The notes under the pieces are model-generated. The model worked only from the letters and a program-made list of their open reading frames with translations. It had not been told where the DNA came from and did no database searches. A stretch of DNA of 64,000 nt from Lutraria lutraria. Lineage: Eukaryota; Mollusca; Bivalvia; Venerida; Mactridae. The stretch's first letter is position 1. Every line of letters begins with the position of its first letter. The stretch lies in contig OZ026850.1 of assembly GCA_964023205.1 (NCBI GenBank), positions 5,559,270 to 5,623,269 on the forward strand, written 5' to 3'. Both the position numbers and the translations under genes were made by a program. This document shows, piece by piece, positions 1 through 12,400 of this stretch.

Positions 1-711
1 ATAAAAAATATTTCTTAAGCGTTCCGATATATGCACTTAAAATCCCAGGTACCCGTTTTACTAAATTAAAATGCGTAACTATCAAATTTAAATGTAGTAT
101 TTGTGATTAGTGCTTTAATTGAACATATTGAATAAGACAAAGGTATTGTATATAAGCTACATGTACATTCTTCACCGGATGAAGAATAAGTCCATGAGGA
201 TGATGTACGCATTAAATATAGAAGAACAAAATACAACAAAGTGCATTTAAAAAGAAAAGCTTTAGTGTGTGTTTGTGCTTATAAGTGAATACCCTTTACA
301 GTGGTTCCCATGATTGTCATTACCCTTTAAAAATTTGTAATACACCCACACACATATTTAAAGGGTAAAATACCCCTTGCCCAAATATCTATCTGGAGCC
401 CTGCAAGGTTAAAGTTTGGTAAAAACACACTGACAGACAGATGAACAAACGGGCCAAAAACAAAAAAGGGGCATAAAATGAATAGATGTCAAATTGTGCA
501 AGTTGTAAAAAATAGAAGATAATTACCGGTAAGCTAAGGGCAGATAAGGATCAAGATGTCCCCTTTTGAAAGTGACTCAAGTCCCTAAGGGGCCAGTCTT
601 AAATTACAGTATAAGAAGTTGAGAGCCTGGGGTAACATATAAAATATAAGACCAACATTCAATGGTTGCCATTATAGGCATTTACACAAATTTGTCCATA
701 CATTCACTTAC
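1..711. other. intron of the AT-hook/zinc-finger gene; no exon seen
   Basis: This is AT-rich sequence downstream (on the minus strand) of the zinc-finger exon donor. I found no further exon in the right phase, so the rest of the gene probably lies outside the window. Confidence 0.4.
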
Positions 712-3700
712 CCAAACTTGGTGTTCTACGGCACAGTGTCGCCTAATGTCAGGTACCCCTCTACCTTTATATTCACAGTGTTGACACTGTAAATTCATCT
801 GAATTAAATATAATATATAATGTTATAATAAGTACATAACATTCACCTGAGAAATTTGTTCTCTCAGTGGGGAAAATGTATATTTTTTTACCTAAGGAAA
901 TGCCCAAAAATGGACATTAAAAAGTGCCTGGTTTTATTGGCAGAAAATTAATATGTTAAAACTCTTTACTAATAGATGATAAATTTTACCTTTTTTGATT
1001 TTGCCTTGGTAAAGGTGACCTCTGAAAAAATTGATGAATCAAATGACAACTACATAACATAAAGAAGAGGAGAAAAACAATGCTTAAAAAATAAATAATA
1101 CAATCTTCATTCCATTATACTGACCATGATTTTCATTTTTTATTTCCGTTTTAAAAATAATAACAGAGAACTTCGAGACTCTAATCAACTGAATTAGCTC
1201 ACTAATTAATATCTAATTTTATATATACTATATCTTAATTCTTATTTTTATATACCATCTTAACTCTTATGATGATCTTTTGATCATCATCAATACATGT
1301 ATAATGATTGCATCATCAATATAACTACCTTTTTTCAAATTCATTGTTTTTACTTTCAGTTTCATATAAATCATCAAATGTATCACCAATATATCGTTCT
1401 ATACATAGCGTGACGTCACTACGTTTGTCTAACCTCTATACATAGAACTGATTAATATCCACATTTAGATAGTTATACATACGCTAAAAGTATAGTTCTG
1501 CGGAAGGATTATAAATGTCAAAACAACCATATTGATTTAACAAAATATATTTATTTGTGTAAAATAAGTCCATTATACCATTTCTATTCTTGTGCTTTCG
1601 TCAATAACGCTAATTATTCAATGAAACGCGATGTTGAAGTACGCTTGGCTCCAATGTGTACCATACAGTGACGTCACGTTATGTGATTGTTTATAACTTC
1701 CATTTTGTATGTAGTTCCTGCAAATACCCATAATGCCCCGAGCAGATGAACACAGGTCAGTGCATAGCGCTACCGTAGTGTACACATTGCCAATATATGG
1801 CAATAAAACTACTAACTTTTATGTATAAAATTTTACTATAGAACATCTGCTCTATTAGACCACTTACCATCATCTTCATCTGGCTCAGTTACATCTAGTC
1901 TATTCCTTTTCTTAACATCCTCAGTAATATCATCATCATCATCATCTTCATCATCTTTATCAGCATAACTAAACTCTTTCCTTTTTCTTCCCCTCTTTTT
2001 TGGCAAATGTTTCTCAATGCTCAAATCTTCAGCATAATCCTCCTCATATTTTTTTGGTCTTCTACGTGGTTTAGTTGTGGTAGCTTCAATACAATTTTCA
2101 TCATTATCAGGGTCATTGGATTCTGAATAGTTTATATGTTTCTTTGGTGGCCTACGACGTCTTTTAAGTGGTGTTTTTAATCCGTTGTTCTCAATACTAG
2201 TGTTACTATCTTCTAAATATGACTCAGGAATATCATCTACGTCTTCTGGATCATTTTGACTATTTTCATTGATGAAATAATCACTATCCACTTGTTTTTT
2301 TGGTGGTCTTCCACGTTTTTTCCCAGATGGTTTAGATATGTTGATACTAATAATGGAATTATTTTCAGCATTTGAATCAGCATGAATAGTTTCAGCAACA
2401 TCAGAAACATCTCTAAAATCTTTTGAGTCATTTAAACTATTTCTGCTGCTATTGAAATCATTGTTCATCTGATTTTTAGGAGGTCTACCACATTTTTTTC
2501 TGGGTGTTTTAAATGTTTCTTTTTTTTCAGCACTTGAATTAGCCTGAATATTTTCTGTACCATTGAAAATATTACCATCATCTTTAGAATTGTGTGCATG
2601 AACAAGATCTGAATCATTGTTTTTATGATTTTCTATTAAAGTCAATAATTTTTTTCTAAAATGTCCTTTCATTCTCTCTCTACTTTTATCTTTGTCAGTG
2701 TCTTCTTTTATATCAGTCTCCATGTTCTTTATTTCAGCTCTAGCCTTTTTCCAGATGTCAGTCTTTGCATTTGACTTATAAACTACTCTATCAACATTTT
2801 CAATGAATTTTGTCTTTCGTTTACTTTCAACTGCTTTTGTTAGGATTTTCAGTTCTTCAGGATCTACAACAAGACGTTCTTCAAGTTCATTAAGCTCACT
2901 TAAATCTGTATTATTAACAACTTTCATCCCTATTTTCTTCACATTGTCTGCATTACCTTCATCAATATTATCTCTCACTTTCTTTGGTCGACCTCTTTTC
3001 TTCTTTGTCTTTGTTATGCTTAGGTTCAAACTATCATTCAATGAGTCAATTGTCTTCTCCAGTACATTTATATCTTCTCTTCCACTATCAATAACATCAG
3101 TTACAGTATCTTTTGAACTATCTTCATCAACAAGACCTGCACTATAAACATTATCAACATCGATGACACTTGTACAAGCTTTATTGGCTTTAACGGGAGG
3201 ATCCTGAAAAAAAAACAGTAAAAGTGTGTAGTGAGTAGGATTACAACTGTACTAATTAACTCATCTTACAACTTACAAGTATACATGTAAGTCTTTTAGA
3301 ATAGAAATGAACCTACTACAATTTTTTGGTGCATAATGATAATGTCAAAGCTGCATTATAAGCATTTTAAGAAGAGTGTGATACTAGCCTTGGAATCCAA
3401 GAGCTAGGGTGAAGCAAAGCTGAAAATGGCTGCGTTAATTACTTAGTCTAAAGTCCTTTTAATTATCATATGTGCTTATTTCTTTAGCTGCTTATTTGTG
3501 CTTATTCCTTAATGCAATTTCTTTTATAGCTGCTATTTTTTTGATAATTTGTTTGTACTATGTTGATTATAATAGTCGGTTAAAAAGCTCATATTTGAGT
3601 CATAAGAGCTTATATGTTGTATTGTTATATCCTCTTGCCGACTTTAAATAAAATTTACTTACTTACTAAGTAGCCTACATGTGTTTACTGTACACTATGT

Positions 3701-4064
3701 ACTACACAGTAGCCTAAACAAACATGGAAGAAAATCCACTGTGTGAACGAACTGTGTTTAAAATTGAAAATAAACATGGAAAAACATTCAAAAATTAATG
3801 AAAATTTAGAATACTTATTACAATGTTAACTTTGATTCCGTGACCTTAATGTTTGTCTCTATCAATACCAAAAAATTACTGCACCTTTGTATTATCATCC
3901 ATTGTCTCAAAGTCATCCCATCTTCGGGGTTTTCTTTCTCGTTTCGAGTAGCATCTGACTGGCGACTCCTGGATCCCACTTCCAATTGGCGACACATTTA
4001 TATCAGACTTCCGCTTACGACCAGGTTTCTTCTTCTCTTTAACCAATGGTGTTGACGTCTCCAT
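712..4064 (-). CDS. AT-hook / C2H2 zinc-finger nuclear protein, 5' part (gene continues past base 1)
   Basis: Four exons join in frame: 4064-3885 (starts at ATG, ends phase 0), 3203-1868 (ends phase 1 at a GTAAGT donor), microexon 1021-990 (32 nt) and 798-712 (ends at GTAAGT). Together they give 545 residues and remain open. The protein is very basic and low in complexity. AT-hook-like GRP/GRK cores lie near residues 15-18, 131-133, 299-301, 358-360 and 465-467, with degenerate RRRP cores near 410 and 441. A run of Asp/Glu spans about 477-489. Exon 4 encodes a C2H2 finger: C521, C524, H537, H542 (CX2CX12HX4H). AT-hooks bind the minor groove of AT-rich DNA, so a chromatin or transcription role is likely. 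The orthologue is not recognised. The exon 1 donor (GTGCAG) is weaker than the others. More fingers and the stop codon presumably lie outside the window. Confidence 0.8.
990..1021 (-). CDS. 32-nt microexon of the AT-hook/zinc-finger gene
   Basis: A polypyrimidine tract and CAG acceptor lie just above 1021, and a GTAAAA donor follows 990. The preceding exon ends in phase 1, and these 32 nt restore phase 0 exactly, adding the peptide EVTFTKAKSKK. The next exon (798-712) then reads directly into the C2H2 finger. Skipping the microexon would put a stop codon early in that exon (after about eight codons), which argues that it is real and constitutive. Confidence 0.65.
1269..1290. repeat. short hairpin (9-bp arms)
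   Basis: ATGATGATC is followed by TTTT and then by its exact reverse complement GATCATCAT, within the intron of the AT-hook gene. It is too short to assign to an element. Confidence 0.5.
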
Positions 4065-4154
4065 TATTCTTCAAAGAAAAGAATGACAGCACCTGATTTC
4101 ATGATAACATAACACAAGTCATTTAAATAACAAATGGGAGTAAAATTGAATGTA

Positions 4155-4669
4155 TTTATTATGGGTACAAGACGTTATGTACCATTTCACAAATGTACCA
4201 CTGCCTTTATGTACCATTTTATGCCTTAATGTACCACACATGAATTATAGTGTGTCTATTATGACTATTGCTCAAAATGGGCAGTACCTTAAGAGGTGAT
4301 AATTAGGTGTTTACAACACCTTGTAGCAGCAATTAAAATTATTTTGATAAATAAGTTAGGCTTAAACATGGTAAAAATAATAGCACTTTTTTTTAATTAT
4401 CATAAATTATTGTTTAGAAATTTAAGGCAAACTCAGTGGTACTTTTTTCCCTGTAAGTATGTTATTTTCTTTTTTCTATGTCTATTATAATCTAGTATAA
4501 TAATTACATATAAACATAAAAAATATACTATATTTATTATAGAGTATTATATATATGTACAGTTCAAATATGGTTTCCCTATATATCATATACGTGGTAC
4601 ATTAAGTCTCATAAGTGGTACTGGTACATAAAGGCAGTGGTACATAATGACTGACATTCTTTATTATGG
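4155..4669. mobile_element. MULE-like MITE with 10-bp target duplication
   Basis: The direct repeat TTTATTATGG occurs at 4155-4164 and 4660-4669. Between them (4165-4659, 495 bp) the ends are imperfect inverted repeats made of several spaced GTACCA motifs: the left side has TTATGTACCA, ACTGCCTTTATGTACCA and CTTAATGTACCAC, and the right side has their reverse complements. A 9-11 bp target duplication is typical of Mutator-like elements. No transposase is present. It lies about 90 bp upstream of the AT-hook gene start codon, so it is probably in or beside that promoter. Confidence 0.6.
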
Positions 4670-5168
4670 ATCGGTTCTAATCAATGTCTATCAAGTAGCT
4701 AAGTTATGAACCTTGAAAATGTGGATGTACAAGAATAATCAAAACGGGCAGACATTTTAAATGTATAAAACGTAGATCTAGTACGTTCATAATCTTAATA
4801 AATATTGACACATGAAAAAAAATGATCACATGAAATTCACTTTATCAACGAAAATTCCAGTTACATTTGTCTTTAATGTAATTAACTTGTGTAGAAAATA
4901 AATAAAAATATTATACCAGCCTATCAGACGATTCGATAACTGATGAGAGTTCTTGTACCAGCCACGGCGAAGATTCGAACCCACGCCAAATGTAGTGAAA
5001 TATGAATGAAATTCATGTAAGAGTTTTCTCCCTTCGTCAGCAGACGGTGCCTCGTACATATTTTGAACTGTGATAAATATTGCCTATTAGGCATACTTGC
5101 GCTAAATTCAATGTGCAAGGCTTCTTGTGATGTATTTTGAACAAAGGTTAAATTTATTTTACTCAAAT

Positions 5169-5203
5169 CAGGGATGCTATATTACAGTAATATAGCATCC
5201 CTG
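5169..5203. repeat. perfect palindrome, 17-bp arms with 1-nt spacer
   Basis: The 17-bp arm 5169-5185 (CAGGGATGCTATATTAC) is followed by one A and its exact reverse complement at 5187-5203. CTCAAATCA flanks the structure on both sides as a direct repeat, the left copy overlapping the first bases. It could be a tiny fold-back insertion or a template-switch event. Confidence 0.8.
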
Positions 5204-6615
5204 CTCAAATCAAATAATTATGTATTTTGTAGATTATAACCTTGAGAATTCACAAAAAAATATCGCACCATTTCGACCATGTATTTTTTTTCCAAATCTA
5301 TGCGTAAGGCGACAATAAGAATAACAAGCGGTCTCAAGTCTAAATTCTGCATGTGTATGTATATGCTCGCAAAAATGTAAATCTTCAGTAAGAATTAGAG
5401 ACTAATGAAAAATGAACCTATTACTAGCGTTATAGGGTTCCAAACAAGATGTTCACATATCTAGTTGACATTGTTATTTTCATTGCAAATATTTCCCCAC
5501 CCAAACCAGTAATTTAAAATATATAGTCCAAATTTTATACTACACCAGAGACGTATAATACAATTTTCTGACTACATATGTACATGTATTATTTGTAGCC
5601 TATACTAACCAGACTGGTGACAATGTTTGTATAACTAGTTACACTCATTTAAGATAGTTTCGTTCTCATGATTTTTTTTGTGGTTTTGCACTGATGACAA
5701 AACATTTTACATTTTATTGTATGATAATTATCAAAATCCTTGCACTTGATCTTCATCACTAGAATAGTGCTCCGGACTTTACTTAACAAACCTGTGAACA
5801 AAGGCTACCTTTGGGAAAGACAAAATATAGCATGTACGTGTTTACAAGCATGCACAGAGTGGCCATTGTTTGGAAGTTAATTGCCACTAACACAGGCTTG
5901 ACTGTACATGTATTTAAGCATGCATGTATATCGTTATGATTTGTTTATATAATGCACTGATTCACCTGATTCATCTTTAGTTTGTTTATTATCAGCGTCG
6001 TAAGATTTATCTCGCTCATCATTTGAACAGATAAAAATATTCAGGCCAGGAAAGTCAAGATATATGACGTTCGAGTTTCATTCAGTGTCTAGTTAGGACG
6101 GATAAAAGCTCAGGAAATAAGTAAAAATATCAGAGTCGTTGTTGGTCGGTATCTCCCGAAGGTAACCTAGCTAGTTCAGTGTTCCGTAAATTTTAATACT
6201 TTCAACTTCGCAGGTCAATGGTATGATCCGCTCCTCTACATATCCGTCGTCTGCCATTTATGATCATAGCACTTGGCTTGCTGGATAATGTGATACTTTA
6301 TAAATAGTTTGTTCTTTTATCTACCATGATATGTATATATACATCTGTATACTATACATGGAAGATACATATACGTACATGTACATTTGATATTATTTCG
6401 AATTATAAACCGAACAAACTTTATAGAACCCCTACTGCAAGTTTGACATGCACGTGATTTTCGAGCCAATTTCGACTACATGCTGTACATCATTTCTGCT
6501 TGGATACACCGGGACAAACGACATGCAATTTGCCAGTTTCTAATATTTTTAAAAAAAATTCTAATATTTTGAGGTGATCTCATCATCAAATTGTTATGAA
6601 GAGGACAGAAAGATG

Positions 6616-6800
6616 TGCAGTGCATCCTCTCCAAAGCAACACCCGTTAGGAGAAGCAAAATATTTTGTTGTTTTTGTTGTTGAGAGATATTGCTGTTCTA
6701 GAGAGGTTAGATTAATAGTTAAATCATGTAGTGGGGAAAATCATGCTGTTATTAAAGGGAGGTTGTTGCTCAAGAGAGGTTGTACATGTACTGTACTGGA
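6616..6800. mobile_element. diverged mariner-type MITE copy
   Basis: The order of motifs (CAGTGCA..CTCT, AAGCAACACCCGTTAGG, GGGGAAAATCATGCTG, GTTGCTCAAGAGAGGTTG) matches the copy at 51116-51263, and related sequence occurs at 16612-16724 and 32632-32712. The overlapping 87-codon ORF is a by-product of this repeat. Confidence 0.5.
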
Positions 6801-7620
6801 CGAAAACAATGGTCGTTATAATGAAGTCGCACATTGATGTTTTACTGTTAATATTGCTTTAATCATAAACTGGTTCCCGGTGGCTCATCCAATGCTCAGA
6901 CATTCTGAATCTTTGGAGAGGGTACCAGCTTATCTCAAATAAGATTTTCTGCTCACTAGAAACTCGAACGTAAGACATGGAAACCAAGAGTCCGTTCCAT
7001 ATACCAACTATATTGGCTACAGAGGAGTCACTCCAAGGGTTTGGAAACATTGTACGTAACTTTGAAGATGAGAAAGTGAAGAAAAGGCCTTGGCCTGCTG
7101 AAGGTTTGTTGTCTTAGTAAAAAACAATGTAACGAAAAATATTGCTATTTTCACAAAAGGTTGTACGTAAGTACACCAAATATTGTCAAAGAAACACAAG
7201 CTACGTTGTCTTAAGTAATAAAGATCATTGTCATACAATTTTAATAACACTGCTTTAAAAAAACGTGGTTGAAGCCATAGATTTACTAAGAACATTGCCA
7301 TGGTTACAATAAACGTTGCCATGGAGACATTGTTGGCATTGTGACAACAACAAAAATGTCCAAATAGTCACATAATCCGAGCCTCGTATGGCCTATTGGT
7401 TAAGCGTTATTCAACAATATGATCTAAACTTGATAACAAGTCTCACGATCAAGCATTTTCATTGGTCATTTTCAAACTACAATGTATGTCTCAGAACAAC
7501 CAATCAGACAAAGGCTGTTTTTAGACTGGTTACCATATATAAGCATAGCAATATTGCTTCAAACATTGACTTACAATTTTGATGCCTTTATTCAGGCAAA
7601 TTATCTCTTTCTTTGTCTAG

Positions 7621-8138
7621 GCTGGCGTAAATTTGTTTGTGACACTGGCATCATTCCAGGCGAGGATGTCAGTCAAGTTTTATACAAGTGGGACGCCGAT
7701 GGATTTACCACTAGGAAGAACACTGGTTGTCAGAAGAAAATTGGTTTCTTAAAAACCGATAGATATCCCCCCGATGGATCCCAGAATGTCAAGGTTGAAG
7801 ACTTCAGCATGGAAAACGTCAAGACTGTTTTATTTCGAGAAATGACGTATCACCCTGATTGTGGTGAAGTATTTTTTCCAAAAGATGGTACACCCTTTGT
7901 TGTTGCTCTAGCGCCACCTGGCGACGATTTCAATCCCAGCAAAGTTCGAGCATATTATTTTGATGGAACTTTTGGGCTTCAGTGTCACCCAAATATTTGG
8001 CACCAAGGGATGTTTACTTTAACTGAAGAATGTGTTTTTCAGGGGAAACAGGGCCCACTCCATGCTTGTATCACAGTTGACACAGTCTGGGAGTTTGGAC
8101 ATTATATTAGTGTCTCTTTGGAAAAACCTATCAAATGA
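7621..8138 (+). CDS. ureidoglycolate lyase (AllA) family enzyme, terminal exon
   Basis: This exon encodes 171 residues and ends at TGA 8136-8138. AllA enzymes cleave ureidoglycolate to glyoxylate and urea, the last step of allantoate breakdown. The diagnostic stretch is in the second half: E-x-x-x-HP, then F-x-P-K-D-G-x-P-FVVALAPPGDD, a VRAYYFDG turn, and H-P-N-I-W-H-Q-G-M-F, which lines up with the family motif NYHRNVWHHPLF near the active site of the bacterial enzymes. The exon opens after a pyrimidine-rich TTTCTTTGTCTAG acceptor in a phase that needs one base from an upstream exon, so the N-terminus (roughly 10-50 residues) is missing. An open frame continues upstream of 7621 but reads through the splice acceptor and is not trusted. 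The family is clear; substrate specificity is inferred. Confidence 0.75.
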
Positions 8139-8375
8139 GTTTGTACATTACATTTAATGAATATTACAAACTTTTTATCCTAAAAGACATTCAGACATTA
8201 CTTAATGCTTTAATTTACTGAGTTAATCATAAGACAATACAAAATTAGGAAAATAACTTTCGCATTATTTTCAAATATGTATGATTTATTCAAGTAAATT
8301 CTATGTAAATTTTTGGATTATACGTATTTTTGGGGACATAATTTAATTTATACAATGACAGGCAAATAACCATAC

Positions 8376-8508
8376 CAGTTTTCCTGGAATCTGCAGCAGC
8401 ACTAATCTTGTTCACATCAATGGCCAACAGTAGATGAATGGCCTTAGTCACAATGTCTTCAGTCATGTTGTAATAGTGATCATGAGCCATGTCTATTGCT
8501 TGGACACA
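8376..8508 (-). CDS. possible exon or coding remnant, unidentified
   Basis: After a CTGACAG acceptor the frame reads 44 codons (CVQAIDMAHDHYYNMTEDIV and on through a helix-like AIHLLLAIDV stretch) and ends phase 1 at a GTATGG site. The composition is protein-like and not low-complexity. Further upstream on the same strand (8700-8609) another open stretch, containing ILTKLDQTVYDVLAVFG, ends at an in-frame TGA, which suggests a decayed gene. I do not recognise the family. Confidence 0.3.
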
Positions 8509-9380
8509 CTGTCAGAGGTCTGCAGACCTAATACATGTACTCATTAGCGTAGGTCAAATAAACTGACCACCAGCTTTGGTTAAATATACTGGCCACCAGA
8601 AACCATCAATTTTGCTGGTTGCCGAAAACAGCCAAGACATCATAAACAGTTTGATCAAGCTTGGTGAGGATTGAATCAGAATTGCTCAACTTTGAGAGCA
8701 AACAAATAATGCTGATGTTGCTTCCCTGCCCACCACAGTTGTTCCATTAGTAATCAGACATATAAAACAAAACCCAAAGATTTCACATTATCAACATTTA
8801 TTTTTTTCATCATAAAAATATGAAGTTATTTACAATGTATCATAATCATTAATAAAAGCAAGACAATAAATGGAATATTACGAATATATACAAACAATTG
8901 ACCAACATTTTAAATGCTGAGTCATACATCATACAGTTAGAACAACACATGAATAAAACATGCATTAGATCATTCAAAGCAATTACAAATAGACATTGAA
9001 GATGTAATGAAAACTGGTAACTTAATAAAGTATGTTACACCAAACCTTCAATATAAGAATCAATATCAAGTATATTCTGGCAAAAATATAACATACCAGA
9101 CCAAACCTTAATACCTGTCAACAGAAAACTGATACCTAAAGATCATTATGAATAAATTGCTAAATAATTACATTCACTTTTAACAAATTGGGAAAATAAT
9201 TCCTTTTTCAAATACCTGTGTATTATCAGATTCATATAGCAAACTTTTTTCATAATTTGTGGTCAAAGGAGAAATGCTATTTAAGTAATAGATTTCTGTT
9301 ATCATAACATCACTTGTTTGGCTTTTGAATTCTTTTTCAAGTTTTAAATAAAAAATGAAATTTCGGAAAATTGAAAAGAT

Positions 9381-9470
9381 GGTGGGAATAATGTAAAGAG
9401 GGAGAGAATAATGTAAAGTGGGAGAGAATAATGTAAAGTGGGAGAGAATAATGTAAAGTGGGAGAGAATA
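9381..9470. repeat. 20-bp minisatellite, ~4.5 copies
   Basis: The unit GGGAGAGAATAATGTAAAGT repeats with exact 20-bp spacing; the first copy is slightly diverged and the last is cut short at AATAAC. Confidence 0.9.
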
Positions 9471-12400
9471 ACAAACAAGCAGTTAACTCGTTATGATCTT
9501 ACAGTTTTCTATAATAATGACGTTTGCATTTAAAGAGAAAAAAGCCAAAACAATCATACTATAAAATGGTTGATGCACACAGAATGGAAGATATTACCAG
9601 TCTAAGACATTTCTTGCACATCAAATACAACAAGAAAGCAATGTGTTTTTTTTCCCAATGATGACAGTTTCACTATTTTTGCACAAAACACTCAACTAAT
9701 TCAAAGCAGAATACATGTTGCTTCAGAATAGCAAAGTATAAAATAATATCATAGAATATTTATCTTATCAACTGTACATTTTCACAACACTCATCATAGC
9801 CCCATTCTAATACTATATGCAATTATCAACCCTTATTAGAATAACTGCTACTTCCATTCAATAGTATGACCGCATTAATAAGTATAACCATTCAGTCATA
9901 TTTCACTAAACTTCTCCAAAACTGAGATATATCATACTGGAAATACTACTAAATCTACTTCATGTACATTCAAATTGTCTCCATAAAAAAACGAGAAATG
10001 GATATTGGATTAAAGAGATAAAATGGCATTTGAATCCAGCTTTCTCAGGGTGGACTGATTTTATATTGAAATTCAACAAAAATTCAGCAACAATCTGACA
10101 GAAGAACACATTATTTTCTGAATATTTGTGTTAAAACTGTATCAATGTATCTTGGAAAAGAGAAATCTTCAATAGTTGGTGCTGACCCTCTCCATGTCAT
10201 ATTGTGTGAAAACAGGTAAGGTTTGATCAAATTATGCATATTGAGAAAACTAAACATCATAAACTTGTACTGAAAGGTAAGCCAACTGATTGACATATTC
10301 TAAACAAAACTTATATATATAACAAAAATATAAACTAAAAGATCTAAGCTAGCATAATTAATGAATCCGCATAATATGTCCACTTATTAGAGAATGTAAT
10401 GCAGAAAATTACAGCAAGTTAGGACAGACCTCCATAAAAACCTGGAGGTCACAGTCCATAATGTTGAGAATCTTTTCAGTAGTTGTTGAAACCTAGTTTA
10501 GGAATAATAACAGTTCTAATACAACTGAATTCATCAATAATTTTTCACTCTATAAGTCAATAAAGAGTGTTTTGACAATTACAGAAAAAACATTAAGAGA
10601 GTTTTGGGTGATTATGAAAATATTTATTTCAGCAAATGTCACCAAAATAGAACATTTTCTACAAATTCTTACCAGGAGAGCACCGACAAAATCGGGGCCT
10701 ATGACTTGATGGAAAGCAGGGCCCTTAAAAACCCCAATTCACAACATGGTGAAGTTCATTATATAGGTAATGGTAACCAGTTTAGAAAATAGCACAAGAT
10801 GTAGAGTGAGTCTAAAAATGATGCCTTCCCATTGAATACATGTAATTTGAAATTTCAACACTAATTCAACCAATCCAATTGTGACAATATTAGAATTTGA
10901 CTAAAAACATAACACATGTAAATGCAGACAGTAGTAATATTTATATCCTAGTATGATTTATTGCATTGACACCAATCCTTCAGAGTTCAGAATGATAATA
11001 CAGTATGTATCATGTGATGGAGTTGAAACCTCAAGGTTGAATAAATAGCATGTAAACAGAGATCAACAAATTGCAAGTTTTTTTTTGGTAAAGATAATGA
11101 AAAAGCACTAATACATTCAAGTGTTTATATACTAAGTATATATCTGGCTTCTAAACACAAGTATACATGTACGAATACAGCCAATCTTGTTCAAAGACCA
11201 TCTCCAAACAGAGACTATCTGACCCAGTGGTTTTGTTTCATAAGTTCATATCGACAATTAATATCTAATACAACTTCTGAATAATGATATATTCCATACG
11301 GATTATTTTTGTCTAATAAACTGTGGGCTTGGATGAGAGTATACATTGCAAATTTTGTTATTTCCAAAATGGAAAAATACAGAATTGCTATGAAATGAAA
11401 TTGACATCTTACAAACCTTAAAAACAAAAAGAACGAAGTTTCAATCATAACAAAACACTACTAATGATTGAAGTCGGAATTTTAAGCAAAGATTGAAGTA
11501 TTTTTCTCATTTACATGAAGAAGTATGCAGCTTAGATTAAGAAAAGAAGTTTTTCTGCTACATCTGAATAAATTTTTACCTCAAGTCAGCATTTCTGTCT
11601 ATATTAATGGATTTATAAAAATAATCAATACCAACAAGGTTTACTTTTTGGCTTGTTAGAGGCATACAAACTAATCATAAAACATGAGAAAGACTAAACT
11701 GCTGAATCAGATGACCTAACATTGAAAACATTATTAATGGACTGGACAAAATATTTCTGGCCTACAATATACACCGGTACTGACTTAAATCTTCACTTTG
11801 ATCAGAATTTTACTGGACATGAGGACTGTAGGACAAATGCCTGACAGTATTTCACACTGACCGTTATCTCTTCATAAGTTCCAATTTTGGGGGTAACTTT
11901 TAACGTTACAAAATATTATGAAAAACATGATTTATTGAGTGTAAAAAAAACTTTAAGTATAAATCAAAGCAATAGTAAATAATGCATTGATGAGAACTAT
12001 CAACATTTTGATAGTGAAATGGTCCCATGCTTTATGTTTGAACAAATTTTGGTACTAATAATGTTTTTATGTAAAATGATGAACAATTTTACTAAAGTAT
12101 TAATTTCACACACACAAAATACATGTAAACAATAGCATTGAAATATCATTTTAACAATATTTTGAACTATTTTTGATAAAAAAGAATAATTGCATTTCTG
12201 AATGGAAACAGAAAAGCAACAAAATATCTATATAATTGTTTTCATACATTTTTGTTAAATAGTAATGGAAAAAAGTACCACAATTTACAGTTAAAATTCT
12301 ATCAAATATCAAGAAAAAGAATTTTGATTATTGATTTATCACAAAAATTAAATCCAGAGAATATCTAATCAAACAAATGAAATATAGCTGTTTTACGTTA

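Larger units (their letters stand above)
4670..7620. other. intergenic / upstream region of the AllA-family gene
   Basis: No convincing exon was found here, although the first exon of the AllA-family gene (needing a phase-1 donor) should lie here or further upstream. It contains a 35-bp palindrome (5169-5203), a degraded MITE copy around 5783-5910 (fragments CAAACCTGTGAACA and CACAGGCTTGACTGTA) and another MITE around 6616-6800. The short ORFs are not codon-like. Confidence 0.4.

Noticed and set aside
3840..4055. Plus-strand ORF opposite the AT-hook gene exon 1
   Set aside because: Antisense shadow of a well supported exon.
6574..6837. 87-codon ORF upstream of the AllA-family exon
   Set aside because: It lies in a MITE with relatives elsewhere in the window.
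7482..7620. Open-frame extension upstream of the AllA-family exon
   Set aside because: It reads through a strong pyrimidine-AG acceptor and does not resemble the family N-terminus.
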